This document shows, one piece after another, positions 51,377 to 61,303 of a DNA stretch of 64,000 nt. The stretch's first letter is position 1. The number at the start of each line of letters is the position of its first letter. Location of the stretch: positions 26,263 through 90,262 of the forward strand of contig NZ_JACTVA010000017.1 in assembly GCF_014490485.1 (NCBI RefSeq), read 5' to 3'. The notes under the pieces are model-generated. The model was given only the letters and a program-made list of their open reading frames with translations, did not search any database and was not told the origin of the DNA. This DNA is from Teichococcus aerophilus. Lineage in GTDB: Bacteria; Pseudomonadota; Alphaproteobacteria; Acetobacterales; Acetobacteraceae. The translations under genes and the position numbers were made by a program.

Positions 51377-52320
51377 CAGCGCCGCCTCCGCGCTTGCCGC
51401 CCCAATTGGCGGCGGAGCTGTTCCGCCGTGTCGGCTTCGGTGCCCAGCGGCAGAACCGGTATCTCACTCCGCTGGCCGGCGGTGTTCAGCCGGGCCAGGC
51501 GCTGCGCGAAGCCGCTGGCGATGGCGGGGCCCAGCCCGGACGCGGCCGGGTCCAGCACCGAGAAGCCACCGCCATCGGTCGCGATGCCGCGCCAGGGCGC
51601 ATCCGGCAACCGGCGTTCCAGCGGGTCGGAGATCGGAATGGCCACGATGTCGTTGTGCCGGGCAATCCGGCGCGCGGCCGCCGCCGTGCCCGCATCGGCC
51701 GAAAGCAGGTCGAACACCACGACCACCAGCGTGCCGTGCGGGGCCAGCGCCTCCGCCTGTGCCAGGGCCGCGTTCAACGGAGTGGAACTCGCGGGGGATG
51801 GAGGCGTCCGCGCCAGCCGGGTGGCGCGGCGGACCATGGAACTCAGCAGCCGCATGACCGCCACCCGGCTGCGGGTGGGGCGCAGCGTTTCCACGCCGTC
51901 ATCGCCGAAGAGGACGGCACCGATCCGATCCCCGCCCGCCAGGCAGCGCCAGGCGGCCAGGGCGGCTGCCTCCGCCGCCACAACCGACTTCACGGCGCGG
52001 ACGGTGCCGAAGAACATGGCGGGCGTCAGTTCCACCACCAGCAGCACCGGGCGGTCGCGTTCCTCGGTGAAGACGCGGGTCTGGGCACGGCCGGTGCGGG
52101 CGGTGGCGCGCCAATCCATCATGCGCACATCGTCGCCCGGGCGGTAGGCGCGGATCTCCTCGAAGCTCAGGCCACGTCCGCGGATGCGGGACGCACGGCG
52201 GCCGGCGAGCAGCGAGCGGACCGGCTGCCCGGGCTGGAAGGAGAAGCCGCGTGCCCCGTGCTGCAACCTGATCAGCGAAGCTAGGTCCGGGGCGATGCCA
52301 GGGGGAAGGGATGACGGCAT
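51376..52320 (-). CDS. DUF58 protein (vWA-like, MoxR operon)
   Basis: A 314-residue cytosolic protein with the DUF58 core RGRGLSFEEIRAYRPGDDVR then MMDWRATARTGRAQTRVF about residues 45-85 and a vWA-like fold (VLLVVELTPAMFFGT, TLVVVVFDLLSADAG). The start at 52320 gives MPSSLPPGIAPD; the MoxR stop is two bases away. DUF58 proteins partner MoxR ATPases and are needed for chaperone action in related systems. Expected stoichiometric partner in the same complex as BatA. Confidence 0.9.
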   Translation of the reverse strand: MPSSLPPGIAPDLASLIRLQHGARGFSFQPGQPVRSLLAGRRASRIRGRGLSFEEIRAYRPGDDVRMMDWRATARTGRAQTRVFTEERDRPVLLVVELTPAMFFGTVRAVKSVVAAEAAALAAWRCLAGGDRIGAVLFGDDGVETLRPTRSRVAVMRLLSSMVRRATRLARTPPSPASSTPLNAALAQAEALAPHGTLVVVVFDLLSADAGTAAAARRIARHNDIVAIPISDPLERRLPDAPWRGIATDGGGFSVLDPAASGLGPAIASGFAQRLARLNTAGQRSEIPVLPLGTEADTAEQLRRQLGRQARRRR

Positions 52321-52321
52321 G

Positions 52322-53326
52322 TCAGGCCACCGCGACCAGGGCCAGCAGCCTGGCGACGACCGCATCGGGCGTCACCCGGTCGGCATTCGCCTCGTAGGAC
52401 AGGATCAGCCGGTGGCGCAGGACATCCTGCGCCATATCCCGCACATCATCGGGCTCCACATGGTTGCGCCCGGCCAGCCAGGCGCGGGCGCGGGCGGCGC
52501 GGCCCAGGCCGATGGTGGCACGCGGGCTGGCGCCGACCTCGATCCAGCGGCCGAGATCGGCATCGTATTGCCCGGCGCGGCGAGTGGCGCAGACCAGCGC
52601 GACCACATAGTCATCGATGGCATCGGCGACATGCATCGCGCTCATCTCCGCGCGCGCGTCGAAGATCGCCTGTTGCGCGATGGGCGCGGCGGGCGCGGAT
52701 TGCGGGGCCGTCTCCTCGCCCCGGACGAGGCGCAGAACCGCCTTCTCCTCCACATCGCTCGGGTGATCCACCCGCACATGCAGCAGGAAGCGGTCGAGCT
52801 GCGCTTCCGGCAGCGGGTAGGTGCCTTCCTGCTCGATCGGGTTCTGCGTCGCCATCACTGTGAACAGCGGCGGCAGCGCATGCGTGGTGCCGGCGACGGT
52901 GACCTGCCGCTCCTCCATCGCCTCCAGCAACGCGGATTGCACCTTGGCGGGGGCGCGGTTGATCTCGTCCACCAGGATCAGGTTGCCAAAGACCGGCCCG
53001 GGCTCGAACCGGAACTCCGCGCCGGACGCGGTCTGGTGATACACCTCGCTGCCAATGACGTCCGTCGGCAGCAGGTCGGGCGTGAACTGGATGCGGCGGA
53101 ACTCCGCATCCAGCGCCTTGGCGAGGGACTTCACGGCACGCGTCTTGGCGACGCCGGGAAGTCCCTCCAGCAAGACGTTGCCGTCGGCCAGCAATGCCAC
53201 CAGCAAGCTGTCGATGACGCGTGTCTGGCCGATGATGGAGCCCTGCATGCGGAGCCGCAGCGCCGCGAAGGATTCGCGCGCGGTCCTTCCCGGCGTCAGT
53301 CCACTGTTGGGCTCCACCTGTTCCAT
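52322..53326 (-). CDS. MoxR-family AAA+ ATPase
   Basis: A 334-residue AAA+ ATPase of the MoxR/RavA clade. Walker A GLPGVAKT about residues 54-61, Walker B LILVDEINRAP about 118-128, sensor 1 VMATQNPIEQEGT about 165, and the C-terminal AAA_lid_2 domain with sensor 2 GASPRATIGL. The start at 53326 overlaps the arylsulfatase stop as TGATG, so it is translated with the sulfatase. MoxR proteins act as chaperones that insert cofactors or assemble enzymes, as for methanol dehydrogenase; here a sulfatase or its maturation is a possible client. Confidence 0.92.
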   Translation of the reverse strand: MEQVEPNSGLTPGRTARESFAALRLRMQGSIIGQTRVIDSLLVALLADGNVLLEGLPGVAKTRAVKSLAKALDAEFRRIQFTPDLLPTDVIGSEVYHQTASGAEFRFEPGPVFGNLILVDEINRAPAKVQSALLEAMEERQVTVAGTTHALPPLFTVMATQNPIEQEGTYPLPEAQLDRFLLHVRVDHPSDVEEKAVLRLVRGEETAPQSAPAAPIAQQAIFDARAEMSAMHVADAIDDYVVALVCATRRAGQYDADLGRWIEVGASPRATIGLGRAARARAWLAGRNHVEPDDVRDMAQDVLRHRLILSYEANADRVTPDAVVARLLALVAVA

Positions 53327-54956
53327 CAACGGGACGTCCGCGATGCCGCTTCCGACAGCATCTTCAGGTACTGGTCGACATTGAAGGATGCCGGCGCCTG
53401 CCTTGGCGGAAACTCCCTGAACGTCCCGAGGAATTGGGCCGTGACAGGCTGGAACATGCTGACCAGATACGCATTCTGAATCAGCCAGTGGTAGTAATTG
53501 TTGGAATCCTCCGGTGCGCGCTCGAACGGGTCCATCTTCAGATCGATCAGCAGCGGAACACGGAGGCGTACGAACGGCTCCATCCAGACCTGGAAGCCGT
53601 GGGCACGCTGGACGGCGAAGTTCGCCTTCCATCGGCCGAAGCGCGCGGCGACGAGCTCACCGTCATCGTTGAAGTAGAAGAATGACTGGCGTGGGCTTTC
53701 CGTCTCGCTCGTCAGGGTCGGCAACTGGTTGTAGCCGTCGAGATGCACCTTGAAGGTCTTGTTGCCGGCGGTGTGGCCGGCGAGCAGCTTCTCCTTGATA
53801 TCGGGCACGCCGGCGGCGGCCAGAATGGTCGGCATCCAGTCATTGGCATGCACGATGCCGGTGACGACCTTGCCCGGCTGGATATGCCCGGGCCAGCGTA
53901 CGGCGCAGGGGACCCTGAAGGCACCCTCCCAGTTCGTATCCTTCTCGCTGCGGAACGGGGTGATGGCGCCATCCGGCCATTCGTTGAAGTGCGGCCCGTT
54001 ATCGGTGGAGTAGACGACGATGGTGTTGTCCGCGATGCCGAGGTCGTCCAGCTTCTTCAGGATGAGCCCGACATGGTCATCGTGCTGGACCATGCCGTCG
54101 GCATAGTAGTTGAGGCCGGTCTTGCCGGCGTAGCTCTCCGGGACGTGGGTGTAGACATGCATGCGGGTCGCGTTATGCCAGATGAAGAACGGCTTGTTCG
54201 CCTGGTGCTGGCGGTCGATGAAGTTGATGCAGGCGGCCGTCGTCTCGTCGTCTATGGTTTCCATGCGCTTGCGGTTCAGCGGGCCGGTATCCTCGATGCG
54301 GCCGTCGGCGAAGCTGCGGATCACGCCACGAGGGCCATAGCGGCGCCGGAATTCGGGGTCTCGCGGATAGTCGGGGCGCTCCGGCTCCTCCTCGGCGTTG
54401 AGGTGGTACAGGTTGCCGAAGAACTCGTCGAAGCCATGCCGGGTTGGGAGGAATTCGTCCTTGTCGCCCAGATGGTTCTTGCCGAACTGCCCCGTCGCAT
54501 AGCCGAGTGGCTTCAGCATCTCGGCAATGGTGGGGTCCTCGGCCTGTAGGCCGATATCCGCGCCGGGAATGCCAACCTTGGTCAGCCCGGTTCGCACCGG
54601 CGACTGCCCGGTGATGAAGGCGGCGCGGCCAGCGGTGCAGGATTGCTCGCTGTAGTAATCGGTGAAGGTAGCGCCCTCGGCATGGATCCGGTCGATATTC
54701 GGCGTCCGGTATCCCATCTGGCCACGGTTGTTGAAGCTGATGTTCCAGATGCCGATGTCGTCCCCGTAGATCACCAGGATGTTGGGCTGCCGGCCGCCAG
54801 CGGGCGGCGTTGCCGGGGTGGCCGAGGGCGCGGCCGCAGGCGCGGGCGGTGCCTGTGCCAGGACGGGACTACCCGCCGCAACGGCTGAAAGGCCAGCGGC
54901 ACTGCCCAGCAGGATATTGCGCCGGTTCAGGCGGCCACGGCTCAGTGTCTCGTCTG

Positions 54957-54960
<4 letters not shown>
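53326..54960 (-). CDS. arylsulfatase with twin-arginine-like signal
   Basis: A 544-residue sulfatase. The formylglycine motif is SCTAGRAAF with C108 and R112 (CxAxR; the common form has Pro where Ala stands). Metal ligands are DD at 67-68 and the pair in VYSTDNGPH about 333. An N-terminal signal with LNRRNILLGSAAGLSA (residues 11-26) and APPAPAAAP linker suggests Tat export to the periplasm. The start at 54960 overlaps the FGE stop as ATGA. C108 must be converted to formylglycine by the enzyme encoded upstream. Substrate unknown; large size and Ala/Pro linker fit extracytoplasmic sulfate-ester scavenging. Confidence 0.92.
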
Positions 54961-55970
<1,010 letters not shown>

Positions 55971-56561
55971 GGTGAGACGCCCCTCCGCTGCATGGCGCGG
56001 CATCGTGGACTGCGCCGCATGGAGGAAATCTAGGCGGGACCATAATGCGGTCGTATCGGGTGGAACCCTGAGCACAGGAGGGAGAATAGCGGAGGCAGCC
56101 TGAGGACAACCCTAGTTCGGCCCTGAGCCCTGAACGTGGCAATGACCATCGCGCCGCCGCCCTTTGCATCATTGCTCAGACCGACATCAAGCCGGTGAAC
56201 TCGCTCCGACATGCTGAGGATGCCGGGCTCCTTGACCGCGCGTGGCCACTGGTAGGGTGGATCGGTCCTTCTCGGTCTGCACCCCGTACAGAATGCCGCT
56301 GATCATCTGGCAAGCTCACTTGGTCTGCCGCGCAACGGGTGCGGTTCGATGGCGGCGCAGCCTTATCCGGCAGGCGGAACAGCCGTGCCATGAGCACCCC
56401 TGAACCGTCCAAACCTGATCGGGAGATGCACTGGCATTGCGAGTAAGTTGTATGGGTTCCTCAGCTAGGCCAGCGAATCCGCTCGTCAGCTACCAGAATG
56501 ACCTGATGTCGTTAGCTCTACTCGCCTGTCAGCATTGTGCAGGAACAGCCGGGGAAGTCCG
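55971..56561. other. spacer with promoter of the FGE operon and IS debris
   Basis: No intact gene is seen in this divergent region. On the minus strand, 56250-56391 carries a transposase fragment, described separately. The remainder holds the presumed promoters of the FGE operon and the SYLF lipoprotein. Confidence 0.5.
56250..56391 (-). mobile_element. relic of IS5-family transposase N-terminus
   Basis: MARLFRLPDKAAPPSNRT at the start resembles the MARLF.L.D..W..IEP.. opening of IS5-type transposases, and, in a neighbouring frame, QMISGILYGVQTEKDRS matches the following RRVISGILYVL..G..WRD segment. A frameshift separates them, and the rest of the element is missing. Confidence 0.35.
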
Positions 56562-57305
56562 ATGCTGCATCGGTTACGATTCACTCTTTCTTTCGCTCTG
56601 CTGCTCGGGATCCTGCCGATCTCTGGCTGCATGACGCCCGCCAGTCAGGCATCGGACGCTTCCAGACCAGTTGAAGCAGCACAAGCCGCCGGAACGCTGA
56701 TAGAGGCGGCAACCACAGCCATGCAGCCCTTCATGCAACGGAACGAGTGGGAAGGATTCCGAAACCTGACAGCGGGTGCACAAGGGATCCTGATCGTACC
56801 GAGCGCCGTTCGGATCGGCCTGGTCCTCGGCGCCCAGCTAGGAGACGGCATATTATTGACGCGGCACGGCAATCTGTGGAGCGACCCTGTCTTCGTGAAG
56901 CTCAGCAACTACAACCTCGGGTTCCTGGCAGGTGCTTCAGACTCGACGCTGGTGATGATGTTGCTCTCGCAAGGTGCGGTACGGCAGTTTGTCGCGGGTG
57001 CCTCCCGCTTCAGCGGGTCCGGCGGCTTCTCCATTGGGGAATGGGGGGTCGGTGGCCTTGGTGCCGGGGGCATCTCAGGCGGCGCGCAAGCGATTACGGT
57101 TGAGACGTCGCAAGGTCTCTTCGCAGGGGGCGGGTTCGGTTCTGCGCGGTTGAGCCTGGATATGCCGCTCAACAGCGCCGTATACGGCGCTGGCTTCGAC
57201 GCAATGGGGGTTCTTTCCGGTCCTGGAGGCCGGGTGCCTGGTGTGCTCCCATTGCAGGCCGCGTTGAGCAATGCTGTGCGCTGTGGTTTTTCCGGTTGCC
57301 GGTGA
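56562..57305 (+). CDS. SYLF/Ysc84-domain lipoprotein
   Basis: A 247-residue lipoprotein: signal with LSFALLLGILPISGC, lipobox ISGC with Cys about residue 23. The SYLF domain follows: AGTLIEAATTAMQPFM, AQGILIVPSAVRIGLVLG (the usual ..GVLIFP...GFI.GG pattern), QLGDGILLTRHGNLWSDP and FVKLSNYNLGFLAGASDST. The mature domain is Gly-rich (SGSGGFSIGEWGVGGLGAGG). Family members bind lipids; bacterial ones are periplasmic or outer-membrane proteins of unknown role. Start at 56562 has GGGGAAG upstream. Stands alone. Confidence 0.85.
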   Translation: MLHRLRFTLSFALLLGILPISGCMTPASQASDASRPVEAAQAAGTLIEAATTAMQPFMQRNEWEGFRNLTAGAQGILIVPSAVRIGLVLGAQLGDGILLTRHGNLWSDPVFVKLSNYNLGFLAGASDSTLVMMLLSQGAVRQFVAGASRFSGSGGFSIGEWGVGGLGAGGISGGAQAITVETSQGLFAGGGFGSARLSLDMPLNSAVYGAGFDAMGVLSGPGGRVPGVLPLQAALSNAVRCGFSGCR

Positions 57306-58550
57306 ACAGTGCTGTGCAAGACGCACCCCAGATGGACTGTTTGTTGCCAAGGAATGACCGTCTGGTTCGCAGGAGCCGCCTCCTTGTGAAGGTCGCGGAG
57401 CGGCAGGTGCTCCGCGAATAGGTCTCGAGGGCCCTGCGAGCGCCGACCGCCTTCTGACCGCACGGCACACGCTGATCTCTGGCAAGGGAGATTGGTCGGA
57501 CAACGCGATCGTCGGCGTCGAAGAAGACCGTCCGTCGAGACAGGCAGAATAAGGCGGAGATTCGGGCCTTTGGGCTCGTCACGCCTGTCTGATAAGCCAC
57601 TTTATCTGCCAACCTACAGTGCTTCCCGCAAACCATCTGGGAAAGTCGACAATGTCTCTTATCGGGATGCTGCGCAAAGTGGATTAAGAAGAGTCCTATG
57701 GTTCGCACAAGTTCGCCGGCGTCGCTTTCGTTAGTCTTCTGAATCAGCAAGCTGAAGCCGGTGCTGAATCTGCCCGCCGCCCGTTCCCGCTCGCGAGACA
57801 CTGAGCGGTCAACCTCTCCGAAGCTGCGCGCCCCTTCCGGACAACAGGCACCGTCGGGCGGACTAAACTTTTCTGTCTGGCTCTCGTTCTTGCATTGCTG
57901 ACATCCAGCGAAGGACGAAGATGCCACCCGACGTATCGGATACCGAACTGGACATCTTGTGGAGCTGGCATCTTCGGGGGCTCACGTTGCCAGCCCCTTG
58001 CTCTGCCCGGAACACGGACCAAGGCCCGGAAATCTGCATCCGGCGGCGCCTCTCCCTGCGACATTGCAGAATGAATGCTGGCTGAAGCACAACGCCATCA
58101 TGAACGGCCGCTACTGGCAGCGGATCTAGCAAGGTTCGCCGTCAACCGCGGGGAGCGCTTCGCTCGGGGCGGAATACTGGCGACAGAGTTTGCCTTGCTC
58201 GGCTGAGACCCGTCGGTTCCGGGGTCTGGTCAAGGAACACCCGTGGGCCGATCCACCGAGCGCGTCACACGCAGCCTGAACCTCACGATATCAGCCCCGC
58301 ACCATGAAGCGGCGAGCTGTGTCCACGGTACTGCCCGGTGACCTTCCGGTTCCTGCGGAAGCCCCACCCGGAGCGTAGATTCCAGCCCTCTTTGTCCGCA
58401 GTGGCCGAAAGCGGGGGAGGGGCATAGGGCTGGCCCACCGCAGCGCCCGGCCTGGCGCCGGTGTTGGCGGGCGCTGGCCTGGCCTTCTTCCCGAGCGGTG
58501 GGGTGGAGACAGACCGCTTGACACCCCCACGGAGAACGTGAAGCATCCGG
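57306..58550. other. long non-coding region with degraded sequence
   Basis: About 1.2 kb without a convincing gene. Observed: a short ORF of 54 codons at 57921-58085 (MPPDVSDTELDILWSWHLRG) with a weak GAAGGA site; an inverted repeat CGAAGATGCCA/TGGCATCTTCG at 57916-57926 and 57966-57976; and a transposase C-terminal fragment near 58180-58240. A long minus-strand frame at 57169-57927 has no recognisable domain. The GC content is lower than that of the flanking genes. Confidence 0.5.
58180..58240 (+). mobile_element. relic of IS5-family transposase C-terminus
   Basis: AETRRFRGLVKEH resembles the ATRFRRLVKDYERY end of the transposase at 6180-6986; the DNA matches over roughly 25 bases with several changes. 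It is probably the last trace of another copy of that IS or a relative. Confidence 0.3.
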
Positions 58551-58576
58551 TAAACCGATTCACTAAAGCGATTCAC
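58551..58576. promoter_or_regulatory. tandem 13-bp repeats, LacI-family operator candidate
   Basis: TAAACCGATTCAC (58551-58563) and TAAAGCGATTCAC (58564-58576) are head-to-tail copies with one mismatch, each with the central CG and flanking A/T steps of LacI-family operators. They end two bases before the LacI-family start, so binding would block the whole operon. Confidence 0.6.
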
Positions 58577-58578
58577 CG

Positions 58579-59688
58579 ATGCCCTCCCTCCGCGCCGCCA
58601 ACAGCAATCCGAGCCCGCGCCCCGCGCGGGTGAAGGACGTTGCCGCGATGGCTGGGGTCTCGGTCACGGCGGTCTCCCGCTACCTGAACGCCGGGCTGAC
58701 GCTGCCGCCGGCCACCGCCGAGCGGATCGATGCGGCGGTTCGCGATCTGGACTACCGGCCCAACCGGATGGCGCGCAGCCTGAGCCTCGGGCGCACGGAC
58801 ACGATCGGGCTGGTTGTGCCGGAAATCGCCAACCCGTTCTTTGCGCACCTCGCCGCCGCGGTGGAGGAAGCGGCGGACGCCGAGGGCATGGGCCTGCTGC
58901 TCTGCGCCACGCTGAACCGGCTTGACCGCGAGCTGGACTATCTGGACCGGTTGCGAAGCCATCAGGTGGATGGCCTGATTTTCCTGACCAACCACGGCGA
59001 TGATGGCACGCTGGCCCGGCAGATCGACGCCACGCGTGGCATCGTGCTGATCGACGAGGACGTCGCCGGCACCAACGTACCGAAGCTGTTCTGCGACAAC
59101 ACGCAGGGCGGCCGGCTGGCTGGCGCGCATCTGCTGGAGGCCGGGCATCGCAGCCTCGGCTTCGTCGGTGGGCCGGAGACGCTGATGAGCAGCGGCGAGC
59201 GGCTGGACGGGCTACGGCAGGCCGTGGCGCTGCAAGCTGGCGCGACGCTGGCCTGGTGCTGCGCCGGCCCGCACACGCCGGAGCAGGGGCGCCGCGCCGC
59301 CGAGGCCTGGCTGGACCTGGAGCAACGGCCGACGGCGCTGTTCATCGGCAGCGGTGCGCTGCTGGCGGGCTTCCTGGACGCGGTGCGGGAGGCTGGGGTG
59401 TCGGTGCCCGCGGACCTCTCCCTGGTGGCCTTCGATGATGTCGGGCCGCTGCATCTGTTCAACCCGCCGATCACCGCCATCCGCCAGCCGGTCGCGGAAT
59501 TCGGCCGGCAGGGGGTGGCGCTGCTCCGCGCCCGCCTGCGCGGCGAAGCCCCGGCCGACGCCGCCATCCGCCTGCCGGTGGAGCTGGTGGTGCGCCAATC
59601 CGTGGCGCCACCCCCGGCCCTCCGCCGCAAACGGCCGCCGCTCCCGATGCGGAGCAGCAGCCCAACCACACGGAAAACCCGCCAATGA
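58579..59688 (+). CDS. LacI-family transcriptional regulator
   Basis: A 369-residue repressor: N-terminal LacI helix-turn-helix (VKDVAAMAGVSVTAVSRYLN, residues about 17-36, then hinge helix YRPNRMARSLSLG) and a sugar-binding-type sensor domain (IGLVVPEIANPFFAHLAAAV; GHRSLGFVGGPE; PADLSLVAFDDVGPLHLFNP). Ligands of this class are usually sugars or nucleosides. It is the first gene of a cluster in which every gene overlaps or touches the next, and tandem operator-like repeats precede it. It probably represses its own operon until a sugar-like substrate is present. Confidence 0.92.
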   Translation: MPSLRAANSNPSPRPARVKDVAAMAGVSVTAVSRYLNAGLTLPPATAERIDAAVRDLDYRPNRMARSLSLGRTDTIGLVVPEIANPFFAHLAAAVEEAADAEGMGLLLCATLNRLDRELDYLDRLRSHQVDGLIFLTNHGDDGTLARQIDATRGIVLIDEDVAGTNVPKLFCDNTQGGRLAGAHLLEAGHRSLGFVGGPETLMSSGERLDGLRQAVALQAGATLAWCCAGPHTPEQGRRAAEAWLDLEQRPTALFIGSGALLAGFLDAVREAGVSVPADLSLVAFDDVGPLHLFNPPITAIRQPVAEFGRQGVALLRARLRGEAPADAAIRLPVELVVRQSVAPPPALRRKRPPLPMRSSSPTTRKTRQ

Positions 59689-60458
59689 CACGAACAAAAG
59701 TCCTGCTGGTCGGCGAGAGCTGGGCAACCTCGGCCACCCACGTCAAGGGCTTCGACCAGTTCAACAGCGTCACCTTCCACCTGGGCGCCGAGCCGCTGGT
59801 GGCCGCGCTGCGCGACAGCCCCTACGAACTGACCTACATGCCGGCGCATGAGGCGGCACAGGGTCTACCCTTCACCATGGAGGGGCTGGATGCCTATGAC
59901 GTCATCCTGCTCTCCGACATCGGCGCTAACACGCTGCTGCTACCAACGGAAGTCTGGCTGCAAGGCAAGCCGATGCCCAACCGGCTGAAGCTGCTGCGCG
60001 ACTGGACGGCCAAGGGCGGCGGCCTGGCCATGATCGGCGGCTATTTCAGCTTCCAGGGCATCGACGGCAAGGCCCGCTGGCGCCGCACGGCGGTGGAGGA
60101 AGCGCTGCCGGTGGAGTGCCTGCCATATGACGACCGCATCGAGGTACCGGAGGGCTTCGTTCCCGAGATCGCTGAAGCCTTCAAGGACCATCCGATTTTC
60201 GCCGGGCTGGAAATGCCGATGCCGCTGCTGCTCGGCGCCAATGAGGTGGTGGTGAAGCCGGGGGGCGAGATGCTGGCGCGCCTGCCGGCCAGCGAGGGCG
60301 GGCATCCGCTGCTGGTCACCGGCACGCATGGCAAAGGCCGCACCCTGGCCTGGACCTCGGATATCGGCCCGCACTGGCTGCCGCAGCCCTTCGTCGATTG
60401 GGCGGGCTACGCGACGCTGTGGCGCAATGCGCTCGGCTGGTTGGCGGGGCGCGGCTGA
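59685..60458 (+). CDS. glutamine-amidotransferase-like protein (PF07090 type)
   Basis: A 257-residue class I GATase-like fold protein of the PF07090/DUF1355 family: TKVLLVGESWATSATHVKGF at the N-terminus, MPAHEAAQGLPFTMEGLDAY, DVILLSDIGANTLLL, GGGLAMIGGYFSFQG and HPLLVTGTHGKGRTLAW, ending DWAGYATLWRNALGWL. The usual catalytic Cys at the nucleophile elbow is not present (GGYFSF), so it is unlikely to be a glutaminase; it may be a hydrolase or a binding subunit. It overlaps the LacI gene (ATGA) and the BtpA-like gene (TGATG), so it functions with the following proteins. Confidence 0.8.
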   Translation: MTRTKVLLVGESWATSATHVKGFDQFNSVTFHLGAEPLVAALRDSPYELTYMPAHEAAQGLPFTMEGLDAYDVILLSDIGANTLLLPTEVWLQGKPMPNRLKLLRDWTAKGGGLAMIGGYFSFQGIDGKARWRRTAVEEALPVECLPYDDRIEVPEGFVPEIAEAFKDHPIFAGLEMPMPLLLGANEVVVKPGGEMLARLPASEGGHPLLVTGTHGKGRTLAWTSDIGPHWLPQPFVDWAGYATLWRNALGWLAGRG

Positions 60459-61303
60459 TGCCCGCCAACCCGGTCTTCCGCCCGCGCCCCAACGCCATCC
60501 AGGCTTTGTTTGGCCGCCGCAAGGCGGTGATCGGCGTCATTCACTCGCTCGCGCTGCCCGGCTCCCCTGGCTATGAGGGCATGCCGATGCAGGAGATCGT
60601 CGATTTCGCCGTGGCGGAAGCGACACGCTACCGCGATGGCGGCGTCGACGGGCTGATCGTCGAGAATCATGGCGACATTCCTTTCGCCAAGCCCGAGCAT
60701 CTGGGGCCCGAGACCGCCGCTGCCATGGCGGTGATGACCGATGCGGTGCGCCGCGCCGCCGGCCTGACAGTCGGTGTCAACGTGCTGGCCAACGGCGCCA
60801 TCCAGGCTCTGGCGGTCGCGAAGGCGGCAGGCGCAAGCTTCATCCGCGTCAATCAATGGGCCAACGCCTATGTGGCGAATGAGGGCTTCATGGAAGGCCC
60901 CGCCGCCGCTGCCACGCGCTACCGTGCTTGGCTGCAGGCGCGGGAGGTGAAGATCTTCGCCGACGTGCACGTCAAGCACGGTGCGCACGCCATCACCGCC
61001 GATCGCTCGATCCCCGAGCTGGCGCGCGATGTCGAGTTCTTCGATGCCGACGTCGCCATCGCCACCGGCCAGCGCACCGGCGATTCCGCGACGATGGAGG
61101 AGTTGTCGACCATCGCGGACGGAACCTCGCTGCCTGTCGCGGTGGGTTCCGGCGTCACGCCGGCCAATGTGGGCGACATCTTCACCGTGGCCGATGCCGT
61201 CATCGTCGCCAGCTACCTGAAGCAGGATGGCGTCTGGTGGAACCCGGTTGACCCCGACCGCCTCCGCACCTTCATGGCCGAAGCGGAGCGCGCGCGGGCA
61301 TGA
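60458..61303 (+). CDS. BtpA/SgcQ-family protein
   Basis: A 281-residue TIM-barrel protein of PF03437: AVIGVIHSLALPGSPGYEG, DGGVDGLIVENHGDIPFAKP, GVNVLANGAIQALAVAKAAG, FADVHVKHGAHAI, VAIATGQRTGDSA and LPVAVGSGVTPANVGD. E. coli SgcQ sits in a sugar phosphotransferase operon and BtpA stabilises photosystem I in cyanobacteria; the enzymatic activity is undefined, though the phosphate-binding C-terminal GSGVT loop suggests a sugar phosphate ligand. Starts in a TGATG overlap and ends in ATGA with the kinase gene, so it likely acts on the product of that kinase. Confidence 0.85.
   Translation: MPANPVFRPRPNAIQALFGRRKAVIGVIHSLALPGSPGYEGMPMQEIVDFAVAEATRYRDGGVDGLIVENHGDIPFAKPEHLGPETAAAMAVMTDAVRRAAGLTVGVNVLANGAIQALAVAKAAGASFIRVNQWANAYVANEGFMEGPAAAATRYRAWLQAREVKIFADVHVKHGAHAITADRSIPELARDVEFFDADVAIATGQRTGDSATMEELSTIADGTSLPVAVGSGVTPANVGDIFTVADAVIVASYLKQDGVWWNPVDPDRLRTFMAEAERARA

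Noticed and set aside
57169..57927. 252-codon minus-strand frame in the gap after the SYLF lipoprotein
   Set aside because: It overlaps the 3' end of the lipoprotein gene, has no recognisable domain or ribosome binding site, and has a shadow-like Ser/Arg composition.
57916..57976. 11-bp inverted repeat as a transposon end pair
   Set aside because: Only 39 bases separate the arms and no transposase or target duplication is associated; recorded only as part of the gap.
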